Origin: a virus | DNA length: 41,827 nucleotides | Strand: one strand, 5' to 3' | IMG/VR virus record: IMGVR_UViG_3300024261_000062 | Coordinates: 1 to 41,827 of that record | In this document: in pieces, positions 33,401-41,162 of the stretch | How the letters are laid out: the number at the start of each line of letters is the position of its first letter | Position numbering within the stretch: the stretch's first letter is position 1 | The notes under the pieces: model-generated | Told to the model about the DNA's origin: nothing | The model's database searches: none | The model's input: the letters and a program-made list of their open reading frames with translations, nothing else | Position numbers and translations under genes: made by a program

Positions 33401-33504
33401 ATTATCAATGATTACAATAGAATAGTTAGAGGGTGTTGATATCATTGCTGATAAAAGATTATCAATGATTTCAATAGGATAATTAGAGGGTGTTGATATC
33501 ATTG
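33401..33504. repeat. Two tandem 47-base intergenic repeats with inverted-repeat ends
   Basis: Copies at 33401-33447 and 33458-33504 differ at 3 of 47 positions; period 57. Each opens ATTATCAATGAT and closes GATATCATTG, so each can fold into a hairpin, the second with 11-bp arms (TTATCAATGAT/ATCATTGATAA). A partial third copy (AATGATTTCAATAAGATAAT) overlaps the end of the radical SAM gene near 33521-33540. The 200-base gap contains only these repeats and the promoter. Confidence 0.8.
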
Positions 33505-33527
33505 ATAAACAAATATCTATAATGATT

Positions 33528-35525
33528 TCAATAAGATAATAAATTTGTTAGAAATTCTTTATATTCTTTGGGAATATAATGTTTATTATAGTTGTAATCA
33601 TAATAATGCAATCGTTCTGTTCTATAAAATTCTTTTAAATTATAATGTTCTTTATTAAAAAAGTCAACTGCTACTTTTGCGGCCAAAAGAATACCATCAT
33701 ATAAATTTAGATAATATGGTATTAATTTAAGATTTATTTTTTTAAAAGGTTTATTGTTTTTATATGCATAATCAAAGAATAGTTTTAACTCATGTTTATT
33801 TACATCAGGAAATATTTCTTTATTATTTGATTGTTGTTTAAATTTAAATAATTTCCGATTCTTATTAATAAAATCTGCATATACATTCAAATCAAAATCG
33901 TTATTCCCATAAAGAAATAATGTCATCATATCCTTTGCATTTTTTAAATGCGAGAAAAAATTTGATGTTTGGCTAAATGCAATTTGTCTTTTTAGTATGT
34001 TTCCTGTGAAACAATTTAATCCACTATCTTGTGTAAATTGATATATATTGGAGTTTGTATTATCATTAGCAAATCCAGCCGCAACAGAATAATCTCCTAA
34101 AGGGGTTCCCGGAAATGGGGAATAGAGTGCATTCCAATAATAATCTTCTTTTCTAAAATTAGATTTAGAAATTAGATCTAAACATTTTAAAGACTCTTGT
34201 ATAGGGTCTTCATAATAATATTCTTTTAACGGCAAGTCCTTAGATGGCTTTACATATTGTTTTGGTTTAACTGTTGGTAATCCGACTATTGCTTGTGTTC
34301 TTAATTCTATATTAAATCGTTTAACATTGTTAATAGCATCTATGATAGTTTCATTAGATTCGTGTCTGTCTAATAATAATTTTCTAATATTAGGATCACC
34401 CGATTCTATTGCCATAGATATACCTGCTACTATGTTATTTTTTGAAATAATATTTATTCTATCTTTACCACCTTTACCCGCCAACATTCCTGGTCTAGCT
34501 TGTATATAAAATGGTATATTAATTTCTTTCCATCTAACACTAAACTCCTTCCACCATTTAATATTGTTAAGAGAAATATCCGCTTGATCAAATATCGCTG
34601 TTGTTTTAATATTATATTTTTCATCTAATCTTAATATATCTTTACCTTCTTCGATTAGAGTTTCTATTGGTCTATCTTGTATTATACTAGGAGGCAAAAT
34701 ATTTGATCCATCATATGCTTCTTTTAAATTTTCTATTAAAGAACTTATATAACAATATGTGCAAGAATATGCACAACCAAGAGCAGTAAGAACAGATTTA
34801 ACTTCACTCAATGCATATATTTTAGTTTTGTCTGAAAAATTAAAAGTGTCTTCATAAAATTTTTCTCTATCCATACGAGGAATATTAGCATAAGGCATAG
34901 GATCGTGATATATTCCTGGTCGATATAATCCTAATAATATATCTCTAAAAATATTAATTCCCTTTCCTCTTACAACATAATCTCCACCAAATTCTTTTGC
35001 TTCTTTAAAATTATAATTATTATAATGACCGCCAATTATTATAGGTATTGTTTTTTTATTTGAAAATTTATATTGTTTAACCCAATCAAAAAAATAATTA
35101 CTGACACCAGTATATAAACTAATTCCTATCCAATCGGGTTTAAATTGTTCTATTACTTCATATGTTTTGTGTATATTACTTTCATTAACTAACAAATAAT
35201 ATCGTTCACCATTCATGTCACGAACTATACCACCCAATGCCATTAAAGTAATATTTTCTATTTCACTTATATCATGGCTAAGAAATAAAACTCTAGGTTT
35301 TAAATTAGGTTTAGTTTGTTGTAAATGTAATTTATAATTTGACCAATCACTAGTTATGCTATTAGGTGTATATAAAGTATTATTATATTTTCCTATTATG
35401 GATTTAATTTCAGGCAAATGTTCTTCTAGTGGATAACCTAACGGATTTTCTAAATTATCTTTTTTCTTTGGCAACATTTTTTGGTAGTCAATACTATTGT
35501 ACTTTGTCAAGAACAATGAAGACAT
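33528..35525 (-). CDS. Radical SAM enzyme with cobalamin-binding domain
   Basis: A protein of about 665 residues. The N-terminal half is a B12-binding-type Rossmann domain (VLFLSHDISEIEN, WIGISLYTGVSN, PIIIGGHYN). The radical SAM domain has TALGCAYSCTYCYIS near residue 255 (C-x3-C-x2-C), then SMAIESGDPN. The C-terminal 200 residues are unassigned. Such enzymes methylate or rearrange unactivated carbons. The canonical D-x-H-x-x-G cobalamin motif is not evident, so base-off B12 binding is uncertain. The start is uncertain: ATG 35525, TTG 35534 or ATG 35477; none has a good ribosome site. Confidence 0.85.
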   Translation of the reverse strand: MSSLFLTKYNSIDYQKMLPKKKDNLENPLGYPLEEHLPEIKSIIGKYNNTLYTPNSITSDWSNYKLHLQQTKPNLKPRVLFLSHDISEIENITLMALGGIVRDMNGERYYLLVNESNIHKTYEVIEQFKPDWIGISLYTGVSNYFFDWVKQYKFSNKKTIPIIIGGHYNNYNFKEAKEFGGDYVVRGKGINIFRDILLGLYRPGIYHDPMPYANIPRMDREKFYEDTFNFSDKTKIYALSEVKSVLTALGCAYSCTYCYISSLIENLKEAYDGSNILPPSIIQDRPIETLIEEGKDILRLDEKYNIKTTAIFDQADISLNNIKWWKEFSVRWKEINIPFYIQARPGMLAGKGGKDRINIISKNNIVAGISMAIESGDPNIRKLLLDRHESNETIIDAINNVKRFNIELRTQAIVGLPTVKPKQYVKPSKDLPLKEYYYEDPIQESLKCLDLISKSNFRKEDYYWNALYSPFPGTPLGDYSVAAGFANDNTNSNIYQFTQDSGLNCFTGNILKRQIAFSQTSNFFSHLKNAKDMMTLFLYGNNDFDLNVYADFINKNRKLFKFKQQSNNKEIFPDVNKHELKLFFDYAYKNNKPFKKINLKLIPYYLNLYDGILLAAKVAVDFFNKEHYNLKEFYRTERLHYYDYNYNKHYIPKEYKEFLTNLLSY

Positions 35526-35574
35526 ATAGAGCAATAAACGCTAAACAGAAACAGCATATTAGAAAAGGTTTCAT
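35494..35574 (-). CDS. Membrane micropeptide with CCxC (26 aa)
   Basis: MKPFLICCFCLAFIALYV, continuing hydrophobic and ending DKVQ. AGGA lies 5 bases upstream and the start overlaps the previous stop (ATGA), which supports translation. Three cysteines in the membrane segment are striking. It precedes the radical SAM gene; a single-pass membrane peptide is the neutral call. Confidence 0.5.
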   Translation of the reverse strand: MKPFLICCFCLAFIALYVFIVLDKVQ

Positions 35575-36137
35575 AGAGATCCTAAGCATCTTGCATTAAT
35601 CTTTGAATGGGGACGGGGGGTCTTTGTATTAGATCCCGTTACATAATGAAGTAATAGTTGAACTTGATATATTCCTTCAAAGGGCAATCGCCAATGTACG
35701 TGCTTCTTGGGGTCTTGCGTGTACAAGAGGGCATCTCCAATATTTAGCTTTATTGGAACATCGTCATCGATATATAGAGGCCATACAGACCCTTGATAGC
35801 TATCACTATAAAGGTAACCTGTAGGTATAGTAAGAGATATTTCACAGACGTCCTTATCTATATGTTTATTTAAACGTGCACCGATTTCATATACAATGTA
35901 ATATGAATAAGAAGGATAAATTTCCTTATCTTTAAAATATCGTTGCACTCTTGGTAAAAAAGCATTTAATGATGCTTCAGCAAAACGATCTTGATATGCT
36001 CCATGAGTTTCAGGTCCAGGTGTTTCATGTTTCTTTTTACTGTAAGGTTTAAATCGCTCTAATCGTTCATTGAGAGCATATACTGTAAATGCCTTACAAT
36101 AGTCTTCATCTATAAATCCAGGTATTACTTTAAACAT
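35571..36137 (-). CDS. 2OG-Fe(II) oxygenase, prolyl-hydroxylase-like
   Basis: A 188-residue double-stranded beta-helix oxygenase. YYIVYEIGARLNKHIDKD supplies the H-x-D, IKLNIGDALLYTQDP is the strand before the distal site, and KHVHWRLPFEG gives the distal histidine and a basic residue. Similar small oxygenases are frequent in marine phages, with unknown protein or nucleic-acid substrates. It overlaps the GT9-like gene by 8 bases. Confidence 0.8.
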   Translation of the reverse strand: MFKVIPGFIDEDYCKAFTVYALNERLERFKPYSKKKHETPGPETHGAYQDRFAEASLNAFLPRVQRYFKDKEIYPSYSYYIVYEIGARLNKHIDKDVCEISLTIPTGYLYSDSYQGSVWPLYIDDDVPIKLNIGDALLYTQDPKKHVHWRLPFEGIYQVQLLLHYVTGSNTKTPRPHSKINARCLGSL

Positions 36138-36834
36138 GTATCAACTGTGTCCCTAATTTATTGGCCATGGTTAATACATCCATCGGTCTACTATGTTCAG
36201 TTGTCCAAAATTCCTTTAAATCAAAGCTATGGCCCTTCCAAGGCATTGTTTGATTAAAATAAACTAAAGCGGGAACTCTCATCATTCTAGCTAAATGAGC
36301 AATACCACCTTCTGAACAAATTAAAAATTTACAATTCTTTAATACACTAGTTAACATATAACCATATTGATCGAAATTATATTCGATGTTATAGATCGTC
36401 TTGTTAGGTCCCAAGCTTGGAACAATAACTATCTTATGTCCATTTGCTTTAAGACTTCTTATCATCATTTCTATAGAAGTAAGATCTGCTACTTTATCTT
36501 GATGAGCAGCTGATTTCGATTTATGATGTGTATATAACCATATGGCTACATAATCCCCTCCTTGATGCATTTCTTTTGCCGGCCAATAAACATGATCGTG
36601 TTGACCTAATGGTGGATCATCTGTTTGAGTAAATGTTTTAAACTCATGTGTAATTAAATCATTAGGTTTAAAAAAGTTTAATACTCGTTTTACCTGTCTA
36701 TGGGTTCGAGGTTGTAAATGCCAATTAATTATTGTAGGTTCACTAGCACTTATATAATCATATGATATCTGATTTATTAAATCCCCAAACCCAGAGCTAT
36801 ATCCTTTATTTGTCCAATACTTGTTTATTTCCAT
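36130..36834 (-). CDS. GT-B glycosyltransferase-like protein (GT9/heptosyltransferase type)
   Basis: A 234-residue protein. GYSSGFGDLINQIS is a glycine-rich N-terminal loop; HKIVIVPSLGPN and LICSEGGIAHLARMMRVPALVYF resemble the donor-binding C-terminal domain of family 9 enzymes, where a (S/T)-x-(S/D)-G-x-x-H segment binds the sugar nucleotide. It is shorter than classical members (about 340). Overlaps a 64-aa gene by 29 bases. Confidence 0.7.
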   Translation of the reverse strand: MEINKYWTNKGYSSGFGDLINQISYDYISASEPTIINWHLQPRTHRQVKRVLNFFKPNDLITHEFKTFTQTDDPPLGQHDHVYWPAKEMHQGGDYVAIWLYTHHKSKSAAHQDKVADLTSIEMMIRSLKANGHKIVIVPSLGPNKTIYNIEYNFDQYGYMLTSVLKNCKFLICSEGGIAHLARMMRVPALVYFNQTMPWKGHSFDLKEFWTTEHSRPMDVLTMANKLGTQLIHV

Positions 36835-37000
36835 TTAGAAGTTTTCTATACATTTTATATGCTTTATCTAAAACATTATCTAGGTTCTGTGACATTTCTC
36901 CTTGTAGTGTCATTTGATCAATAATATATTCACCTGTGTATGGGTACATAGCATTAATATGTTTGTTAACTTTATTAATAACTAGTCTTCGAGTATACAT
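36806..37000 (-). CDS. Hypothetical small protein (64 aa)
   Basis: MYTRRLVINKVNKHINAMY, charged and helical, with AAAGGAG 6 bases before the ATG. Coupled to the GT9-like gene. No family recognised. Confidence 0.65.
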   Translation of the reverse strand: MYTRRLVINKVNKHINAMYPYTGEYIIDQMTLQGEMSQNLDNVLDKAYKMYRKLLNGNKQVLDK

Positions 37001-37009
37001 AGATCTCCT

Positions 37010-37681
37010 TTATTCGTCTACATTAACACATCCTACTATATGACATCTATCCACATCCATAGATAGATTAACTCCAGAGTGATAAACCTCTGTATTCATT
37101 AAATGAGCTCCTCCTGTTGGTTTTATTTGATGTACAACTTTATTACCATCATTGTCTTCTATAATATGAAAACTGTCACTATCCCCATATAAGGGAATAT
37201 GTATTCTCATTCCTAGATCATAATGCCATGATAGACACGATTTAGGTTTTAATAACATTAATCGAGTCCTATACATCTTTAGTTGTTTTATTAACTTATT
37301 CGTATATGGCATATCAAATATAGGAACAATAAAATCTTTTTCTTCGTGACCACCATCTTCTAATTCTTTAACTCTTCTCGATCCAAAATAAGGATCATTC
37401 TTTCCTTCAAAACAACCTTGTAATAATATTTGACAGTTTCCCGGTTTCTTCCATTCTGGGTTTAACTTATCAACTGTTTCTTCCACTTCTTTGTTTATCT
37501 TTTCTATATCAATATCTTCTTTGATTGACATAGTTCTTTTAGTACTTCCTAATCTAACTCTTAGTGGTGGTTGGGCTTTCCTTAATCTTTCTACATCTTT
37601 CATTGACATAGTATTATCCAATTGACTTCTGTTCGCTTTAATTCTCAAATTTTCTAGGTAACTATAATCTGGTATTTCCAT
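37010..37681 (-). CDS. Aspartyl/asparaginyl-hydroxylase-like 2OG-Fe(II) oxygenase
   Basis: A 223-residue protein. The C-terminal half has LSWHYDLGMRIHIPLYG (H-x-D and the R-x-H strand), GAHLMNTEVYHSGVNLS with the distal histidine, and a following arginine (DVDRCHIVGCV). This is the pattern of the aspartyl/asparaginyl beta-hydroxylase fold. The N-terminal 90 residues are basic and unassigned. It has its own promoter at 37714-37742. Confidence 0.8.
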   Translation of the reverse strand: MEIPDYSYLENLRIKANRSQLDNTMSMKDVERLRKAQPPLRVRLGSTKRTMSIKEDIDIEKINKEVEETVDKLNPEWKKPGNCQILLQGCFEGKNDPYFGSRRVKELEDGGHEEKDFIVPIFDMPYTNKLIKQLKMYRTRLMLLKPKSCLSWHYDLGMRIHIPLYGDSDSFHIIEDNDGNKVVHQIKPTGGAHLMNTEVYHSGVNLSMDVDRCHIVGCVNVDE

Positions 37682-37713
37682 TTATTATTATCCCTTGTGG
37701 TACAACATTTATT

Positions 37714-37742
37714 ATTATACAGCATTTTTTCAAAAATGTCAA
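37714..37742 (-). promoter_or_regulatory. Sigma70-like promoter for the hydroxylase-like gene
   Basis: TTGACA (37742-37737), 17-base spacer, TATAAT (37719-37714), 33 bases before the ATG at 37681. The -35 overlaps the last codons of the SET-domain gene. Confidence 0.9.
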
Positions 37743-38053
37743 CTAAAAACTTCATTAAAAGTAATTTTATATAAAGTATATGTCCAAGTAAGTTCTTCTC
37801 CCGACTCAATATCTTTTGAAGCACAAATCCACCACGAGCCATCTTCCATTAATATTTTACTACAATTGGGGTCATCAGAATGATTTCCGAATCCACCTAG
37901 AGGTGTGCGAATGTATCCATCTTCACTTTCTTTTCGAGGATGATGTGTAATCCCAATTAATGAATTGGCTTCAATTTTCTCTGTTGCAAAAAGTCCAAGT
38001 CCACTAATAGGAGATTTTTTAATTGTTATATAATCTGGAAGAGGGTTATACAT
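37739..38053 (-). CDS. SET-domain protein (putative protein lysine methyltransferase)
   Basis: A 104-residue minimal SET domain. SPISGLGLFATEKIEANSLIG is split here as its N-terminal SAM-binding G-x-G region; FGNHSDDPNCS gives the pseudoknot N-H-S-x-x-P-N-C, and SKDIESGEELTWTY the G-E-E-L-x-x-x-Y. It lacks pre-SET and post-SET zinc clusters. SET enzymes transfer methyl from SAM to protein lysines. The gene overlaps the radical SAM gene by 8 bases, so they are co-translated. Confidence 0.85.
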   Translation of the reverse strand: MYNPLPDYITIKKSPISGLGLFATEKIEANSLIGITHHPRKESEDGYIRTPLGGFGNHSDDPNCSKILMEDGSWWICASKDIESGEELTWTYTLYKITFNEVFS

Positions 38054-39389
38054 TTATATTATCCAGATGTTTTACTAATAAAGGGTCTATATAATCCTTA
38101 TAAGATTGATTTCTAACAGTATCTAAAATAACTAATTCTCTTTTAAACTTCTTATAATCCCCGTTATGATTATTAATTGCATTTTGTATTTGACCAACTA
38201 AATTATGAATATTAAATCTATACCACTTCTTATATTCTTTCCCTTTTATAGTTGCATGCACAGTATCTGAATCTGCCACAGTTGATATACCTGAATCTAT
38301 TACTTCTATAAGCCTATCTAATGATTCTTCTAAAAGTTCTATGGGAATATTTCTAATTGATGTTCCCCTATTACCTGGAAACATTTCTGCAAAATGAATA
38401 TAATAATTAGGGACCTTATGATATATACATTTATTACATATCCATTCTATATAATCTGCAGCATTCAAAACATTAATACCAGATAACACCATATTAAAAT
38501 ATTGATGTTTAATATTATTACATGTACTTAGATATCTATCTAGACTTTCATTTAATTCATTCCAATCAGAATGATGTCTGATATAATTATAAGTTCTTTG
38601 TGTGCCGTCTATACTAAATGTATGACCCTGTTCTTTAAAGTTGTTTAACAGATTTGCTAACTCAGGTGTAAATTGAGTAGCATTAGTATGGAACTTTAAA
38701 GTTGTATTTTTAGCAGTGCCATCTTCAACATACTTTTCTAATACCTTTACAACTCGTCTATCATAAAAAGGTTCTCCACCAGATGCTTTTAACATTTTTA
38801 TCTGATGAGTATTATTCATTAACCAATCAATTACTTCGTTAGACTCTTTATCATAGATAACACCTTTCTCTATTGGCATTGCTCTATCACTTACTCTCAT
38901 AAATTCATCGTGGGTTCCGTTAGCACGCATTGCCTCTACATCCTTACCTATCTGATGAGAACTTCCTATATTGCACATTCTACAGGCTAAATTGCATAGG
39001 TTAGAAAGGGATATGTCAAACTCAAATAAACCATCAGTTTCTTTACCTCCATCAAAATCAGAACATTGTCTAAACGATTCTAAACCTTTTTCTTCCATCT
39101 TCCAGCAGACAGTACATGCTTCATTCTTTATGCCATTTGTTAAATCGTTTCTTAGCTTTTCGTATTGGGGAGAATTAAATATGTCAAGGGGATTCATTCC
39201 TGCTAGCTCCGTTTCGGAAAGACCCATGTTGTAATGCATATCTGCAGCCTCTCCCTTTTGTTCCACAGGGTTCATCATCATGCAACAAGGTGTAACATTA
39301 GTTGGTCTCTTACCATCGCCAGACCACTTCTTAAAGGTCATAGATTTAAATGGATAATGGCAATATGTTGGATGGTCTTTAGGATTCAT
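38046..39389 (-). CDS. Radical SAM protein with auxiliary cysteine clusters (twitch type)
   Basis: A 447-residue enzyme. The SAM cluster motif CNLACRMCNIGSS lies near residues 133-145 (C-x3-C-x2-C), preceded by extra cysteines (PTYCHYPF, VTPCCMM, CTVCWKMEEKG) that could bind a second Fe-S cluster. MLKASGGEPF is the GGE motif and FSIDGTQRTYNYIRH follows. Related proteins occur in marine T4-like phages. Targets are unknown; peptide or sugar modification are the usual activities of this type. Starts at an ATGA overlap with a zinc-finger gene. Confidence 0.88.
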   Translation of the reverse strand: MNPKDHPTYCHYPFKSMTFKKWSGDGKRPTNVTPCCMMMNPVEQKGEAADMHYNMGLSETELAGMNPLDIFNSPQYEKLRNDLTNGIKNEACTVCWKMEEKGLESFRQCSDFDGGKETDGLFEFDISLSNLCNLACRMCNIGSSHQIGKDVEAMRANGTHDEFMRVSDRAMPIEKGVIYDKESNEVIDWLMNNTHQIKMLKASGGEPFYDRRVVKVLEKYVEDGTAKNTTLKFHTNATQFTPELANLLNNFKEQGHTFSIDGTQRTYNYIRHHSDWNELNESLDRYLSTCNNIKHQYFNMVLSGINVLNAADYIEWICNKCIYHKVPNYYIHFAEMFPGNRGTSIRNIPIELLEESLDRLIEVIDSGISTVADSDTVHATIKGKEYKKWYRFNIHNLVGQIQNAINNHNGDYKKFKRELVILDTVRNQSYKDYIDPLLVKHLDNINV

Positions 39390-39586
39390 ATATAAAATAA
39401 TATATCTGTCACTTCATTATTCTTATATTGATGGTGAGAATACATACACTTACTACAGACTTGACTAAACCCTTCAATATAACCAACGCGGGCCATTATA
39501 TTATCTGCTATATTATATTCTGTAGGTTTAGAACAAATCCTACAAATTTCTATTTCTGATTCTTCTTTTTGATCTGTACTATCCAT
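39386..39586 (-). CDS. Small zinc-finger-like protein (66 aa)
   Basis: Two cysteine pairs (ICRICSKP and VCSKCMYSHH) form a C-x2-C ... C-x2-C zinc ribbon. GGAGG lies 8 bases upstream. Translationally coupled to the radical SAM gene by a 4-base overlap; could be an accessory or substrate-binding partner, or a regulator. Confidence 0.75.
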   Translation of the reverse strand: MDSTDQKEESEIEICRICSKPTEYNIADNIMARVGYIEGFSQVCSKCMYSHHQYKNNEVTDILFYI

Positions 39587-39631
39587 CCGTGGCCTCCGCT
39601 CCTGGCTTTAGTGTCGTTTACCCAACAAATC

Positions 39632-39775
39632 TTAATCTTGTTTATAATGTCCATCTGACAAGTAATAAATCATCGCATCGATCAAATCGGGAGCACCCCA
39701 AGATATCACCAGCCATAATATTATCAAACAAACACTCATAAATCCACATATAGTGGAAACGTTATTTTCATTCAT
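39632..39775 (-). CDS. Small membrane protein (47 aa)
   Basis: MNENNVSTICGFMSVC leads into a transmembrane helix (LIILWLVISWGAPDLI) and a charged tail (SDGHYKQD). Weak ribosome site. It fills an otherwise empty gap between two zinc proteins. Confidence 0.5.
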   Translation of the reverse strand: MNENNVSTICGFMSVCLIILWLVISWGAPDLIDAMIYYLSDGHYKQD

Positions 39776-39785
39776 AAGTCATTTT

Positions 39786-39998
39786 CTAGTTCTTTTCCTC
39801 TTTGGATACTGATCTTTTATCACCGTATCCATCTTTGTACCAACCACCACCTTTGAGATGAAAACTTCCCAAACTCATTATTCTAGTAGATATTTGCCCA
39901 CAAAGAGAACATTCTATTGTTTTGGTTGTTGAGGTGATTTTGTCAAACTCTTCGGTTATTTCATCACATACGTTACATCGATATTCATATATTGGCAT
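39786..39998 (-). CDS. FmdB-type zinc ribbon protein
   Basis: MPIYEYRCNVCDEITEEF followed by IECSLCGQIS matches the FmdB family signature (P-x-Y-E-Y-x-C-x-x-C ... C-x2-C). These small proteins are thought to be regulatory. The tail GGGWYKDGYG is also family-typical. Confidence 0.9.
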   Translation of the reverse strand: MPIYEYRCNVCDEITEEFDKITSTTKTIECSLCGQISTRIMSLGSFHLKGGGWYKDGYGDKRSVSKEEKN

Positions 39999-40048
39999 TA
40001 TTATTTACTCTAATTTCCTTTTCTTCTTCTGCGAACAAATAATCTTGC

Positions 40049-40114
40049 TCAAAATTTTGACATGAACTTAGCAATTGGTTGAACGAATGGTAGTAACAGT
40101 ATTGCCATGAGCAT
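40049..40114 (-). CDS. Possible membrane micropeptide (21 aa)
   Basis: MLMAILLLPFVQPIAKF, ending SKF, with AGGAG exactly 5 bases before the ATG, which is the best evidence for it. An in-frame ATG at 40135 would give 28 residues but lacks a ribosome site. Confidence 0.35.
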   Translation of the reverse strand: MLMAILLLPFVQPIAKFMSKF

Positions 40115-40170
40115 ATTGACTCCTGTATGCACCATCGCAATTTGTTTAGTGATTCCTTTATGTTGTTTTA

Positions 40171-40395
40171 TTATGCAGGAAATTGTAATCCTTTTTCTTC
40201 CATTAAATCTCGAATATCATCTCTGATATGTTCAAGGGCTTGTTCACCAGTTTTATATTTTTCGGGTTCATACTTCAACAAAGAGCGTATCTTTTGGTCT
40301 ATGTCCCAAGCAAGTAATGCCCAATCCATTGCTTTGGCGGCAACATCAAACTCTTCCTTATCATCTGGTAAATTAAATTCTAATATAGCTTTCAT
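40171..40395 (-). CDS. Hypothetical protein, paralogue of the protein at 30641-30931
   Basis: A 74-residue acidic protein (MKAILEFNLPDDKEEF, AMDWALLAWDIDQKIRS) that aligns over its whole length with the second copy near 30.8 kb. Overlaps the zinc protein gene by 4 bases (ATGA). Function unknown. Confidence 0.8.
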   Translation of the reverse strand: MKAILEFNLPDDKEEFDVAAKAMDWALLAWDIDQKIRSLLKYEPEKYKTGEQALEHIRDDIRDLMEEKGLQFPA

Positions 40396-40688
40396 TCTGT
40401 TCCTACTTTTTTTACTTCTTCATCTTCTATATACTCAAATCCCATCTTCTCTACTTCATCTAAAGAATATGGTTCTGCTCTACACTCTGCGGCCACTTCC
40501 TCTTTTTTTTCGCCTCTGCGATAAGTAATAAAGGTGTCGCATTTATCACAATGTGTATAGAACTCCTGCACTTTATCGGGGTCAATCGTGTCTAAATTAC
40601 ACAGATAATTTTTTGATTGCCAAGACACATCATTTGCCCCACACTTCGGACATTTTATGTCTACGTTTATTTCATCATACATTCCCAT
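40392..40688 (-). CDS. Zinc ribbon protein (98 aa)
   Basis: MGMYDEINVDIKCPKCGAND and YTHCDKCDTFI provide two C-x2-C pairs for one zinc ribbon; the C-terminus is acidic. Similar small zinc proteins are common in phage genomes. Could bind nucleic acid or a partner protein. Confidence 0.8.
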   Translation of the reverse strand: MGMYDEINVDIKCPKCGANDVSWQSKNYLCNLDTIDPDKVQEFYTHCDKCDTFITYRRGEKKEEVAAECRAEPYSLDEVEKMGFEYIEDEEVKKVGTE

Positions 40689-40694
40689 ATTATA

Positions 40695-41120
40695 TTATTT
40701 TTTATTAGAGATGTCTATAAATTTTTTAGAAATCTTATTAGCTTCATTTATATCTATTGATAATTTTTTTTTGTTTATTTTAGACCATTTCGCTTCTTTT
40801 TTAGTGTCAAAATAGAAATCACCCCTTTCTATAATTTCTTTTAGGTTAGGAGCCTCACCCAATACATCATAGGGGGTCTTTTCTACTACAATAGCAACAT
40901 GAATTTCGGGTTCACGCAGTGAACCATATGTCATATATTCAACTTTATTCACGCCTTTGGTGTGTTCAAGAAATGTTCCTAACCCATAAGCAAAATCATA
41001 ACAACCCCCCTGTAAATACCAACTAATATCTTTGCTGCCCCTGAAAGTAATTATAATGTCATCAAGACTTTTTCCATTAATAACAAGTTGTTCCGTTATA
41101 TATTGTCTAAAAGTTTCCAA
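40695..41120 (-). CDS. Unknown protein with capsid-targeting-like N-terminus and Cys-His-Asp pattern (141 aa)
   Basis: The start is TTG at 41120, chosen for AAGGAG 4 bases upstream. The N-terminus METFRQYITEQ resembles the T4 capsid-targeting peptide and contains I-T-E, matching the (L/I)-x-E cleavage rule of the gp21 protease. Further on GGCYDFAYGLG, IHVAIVVE and YDVLGEAP give a cysteine, histidine and aspartate in the order seen in papain-like/transglutaminase-like folds. A late-type element lies upstream. Function is inferred only. Confidence 0.75.
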   Translation of the reverse strand: METFRQYITEQLVINGKSLDDIIITFRGSKDISWYLQGGCYDFAYGLGTFLEHTKGVNKVEYMTYGSLREPEIHVAIVVEKTPYDVLGEAPNLKEIIERGDFYFDTKKEAKWSKINKKKLSIDINEANKISKKFIDISNKK

Positions 41121-41162
41121 TTTTCTCCTTTTTTTGTTGTTCTATCGTACACTGCTTACTAT

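Noticed and set aside
33401-33504. CRISPR-like repeat array
   Set aside because: Only two copies with a 10-base separation and no Cas genes; spacers are too short.
35494-35525. TTGACA ... TACAAT before the B12-radical SAM gene
   Set aside because: Only 3 bases separate the two hexamers, so they cannot work together.
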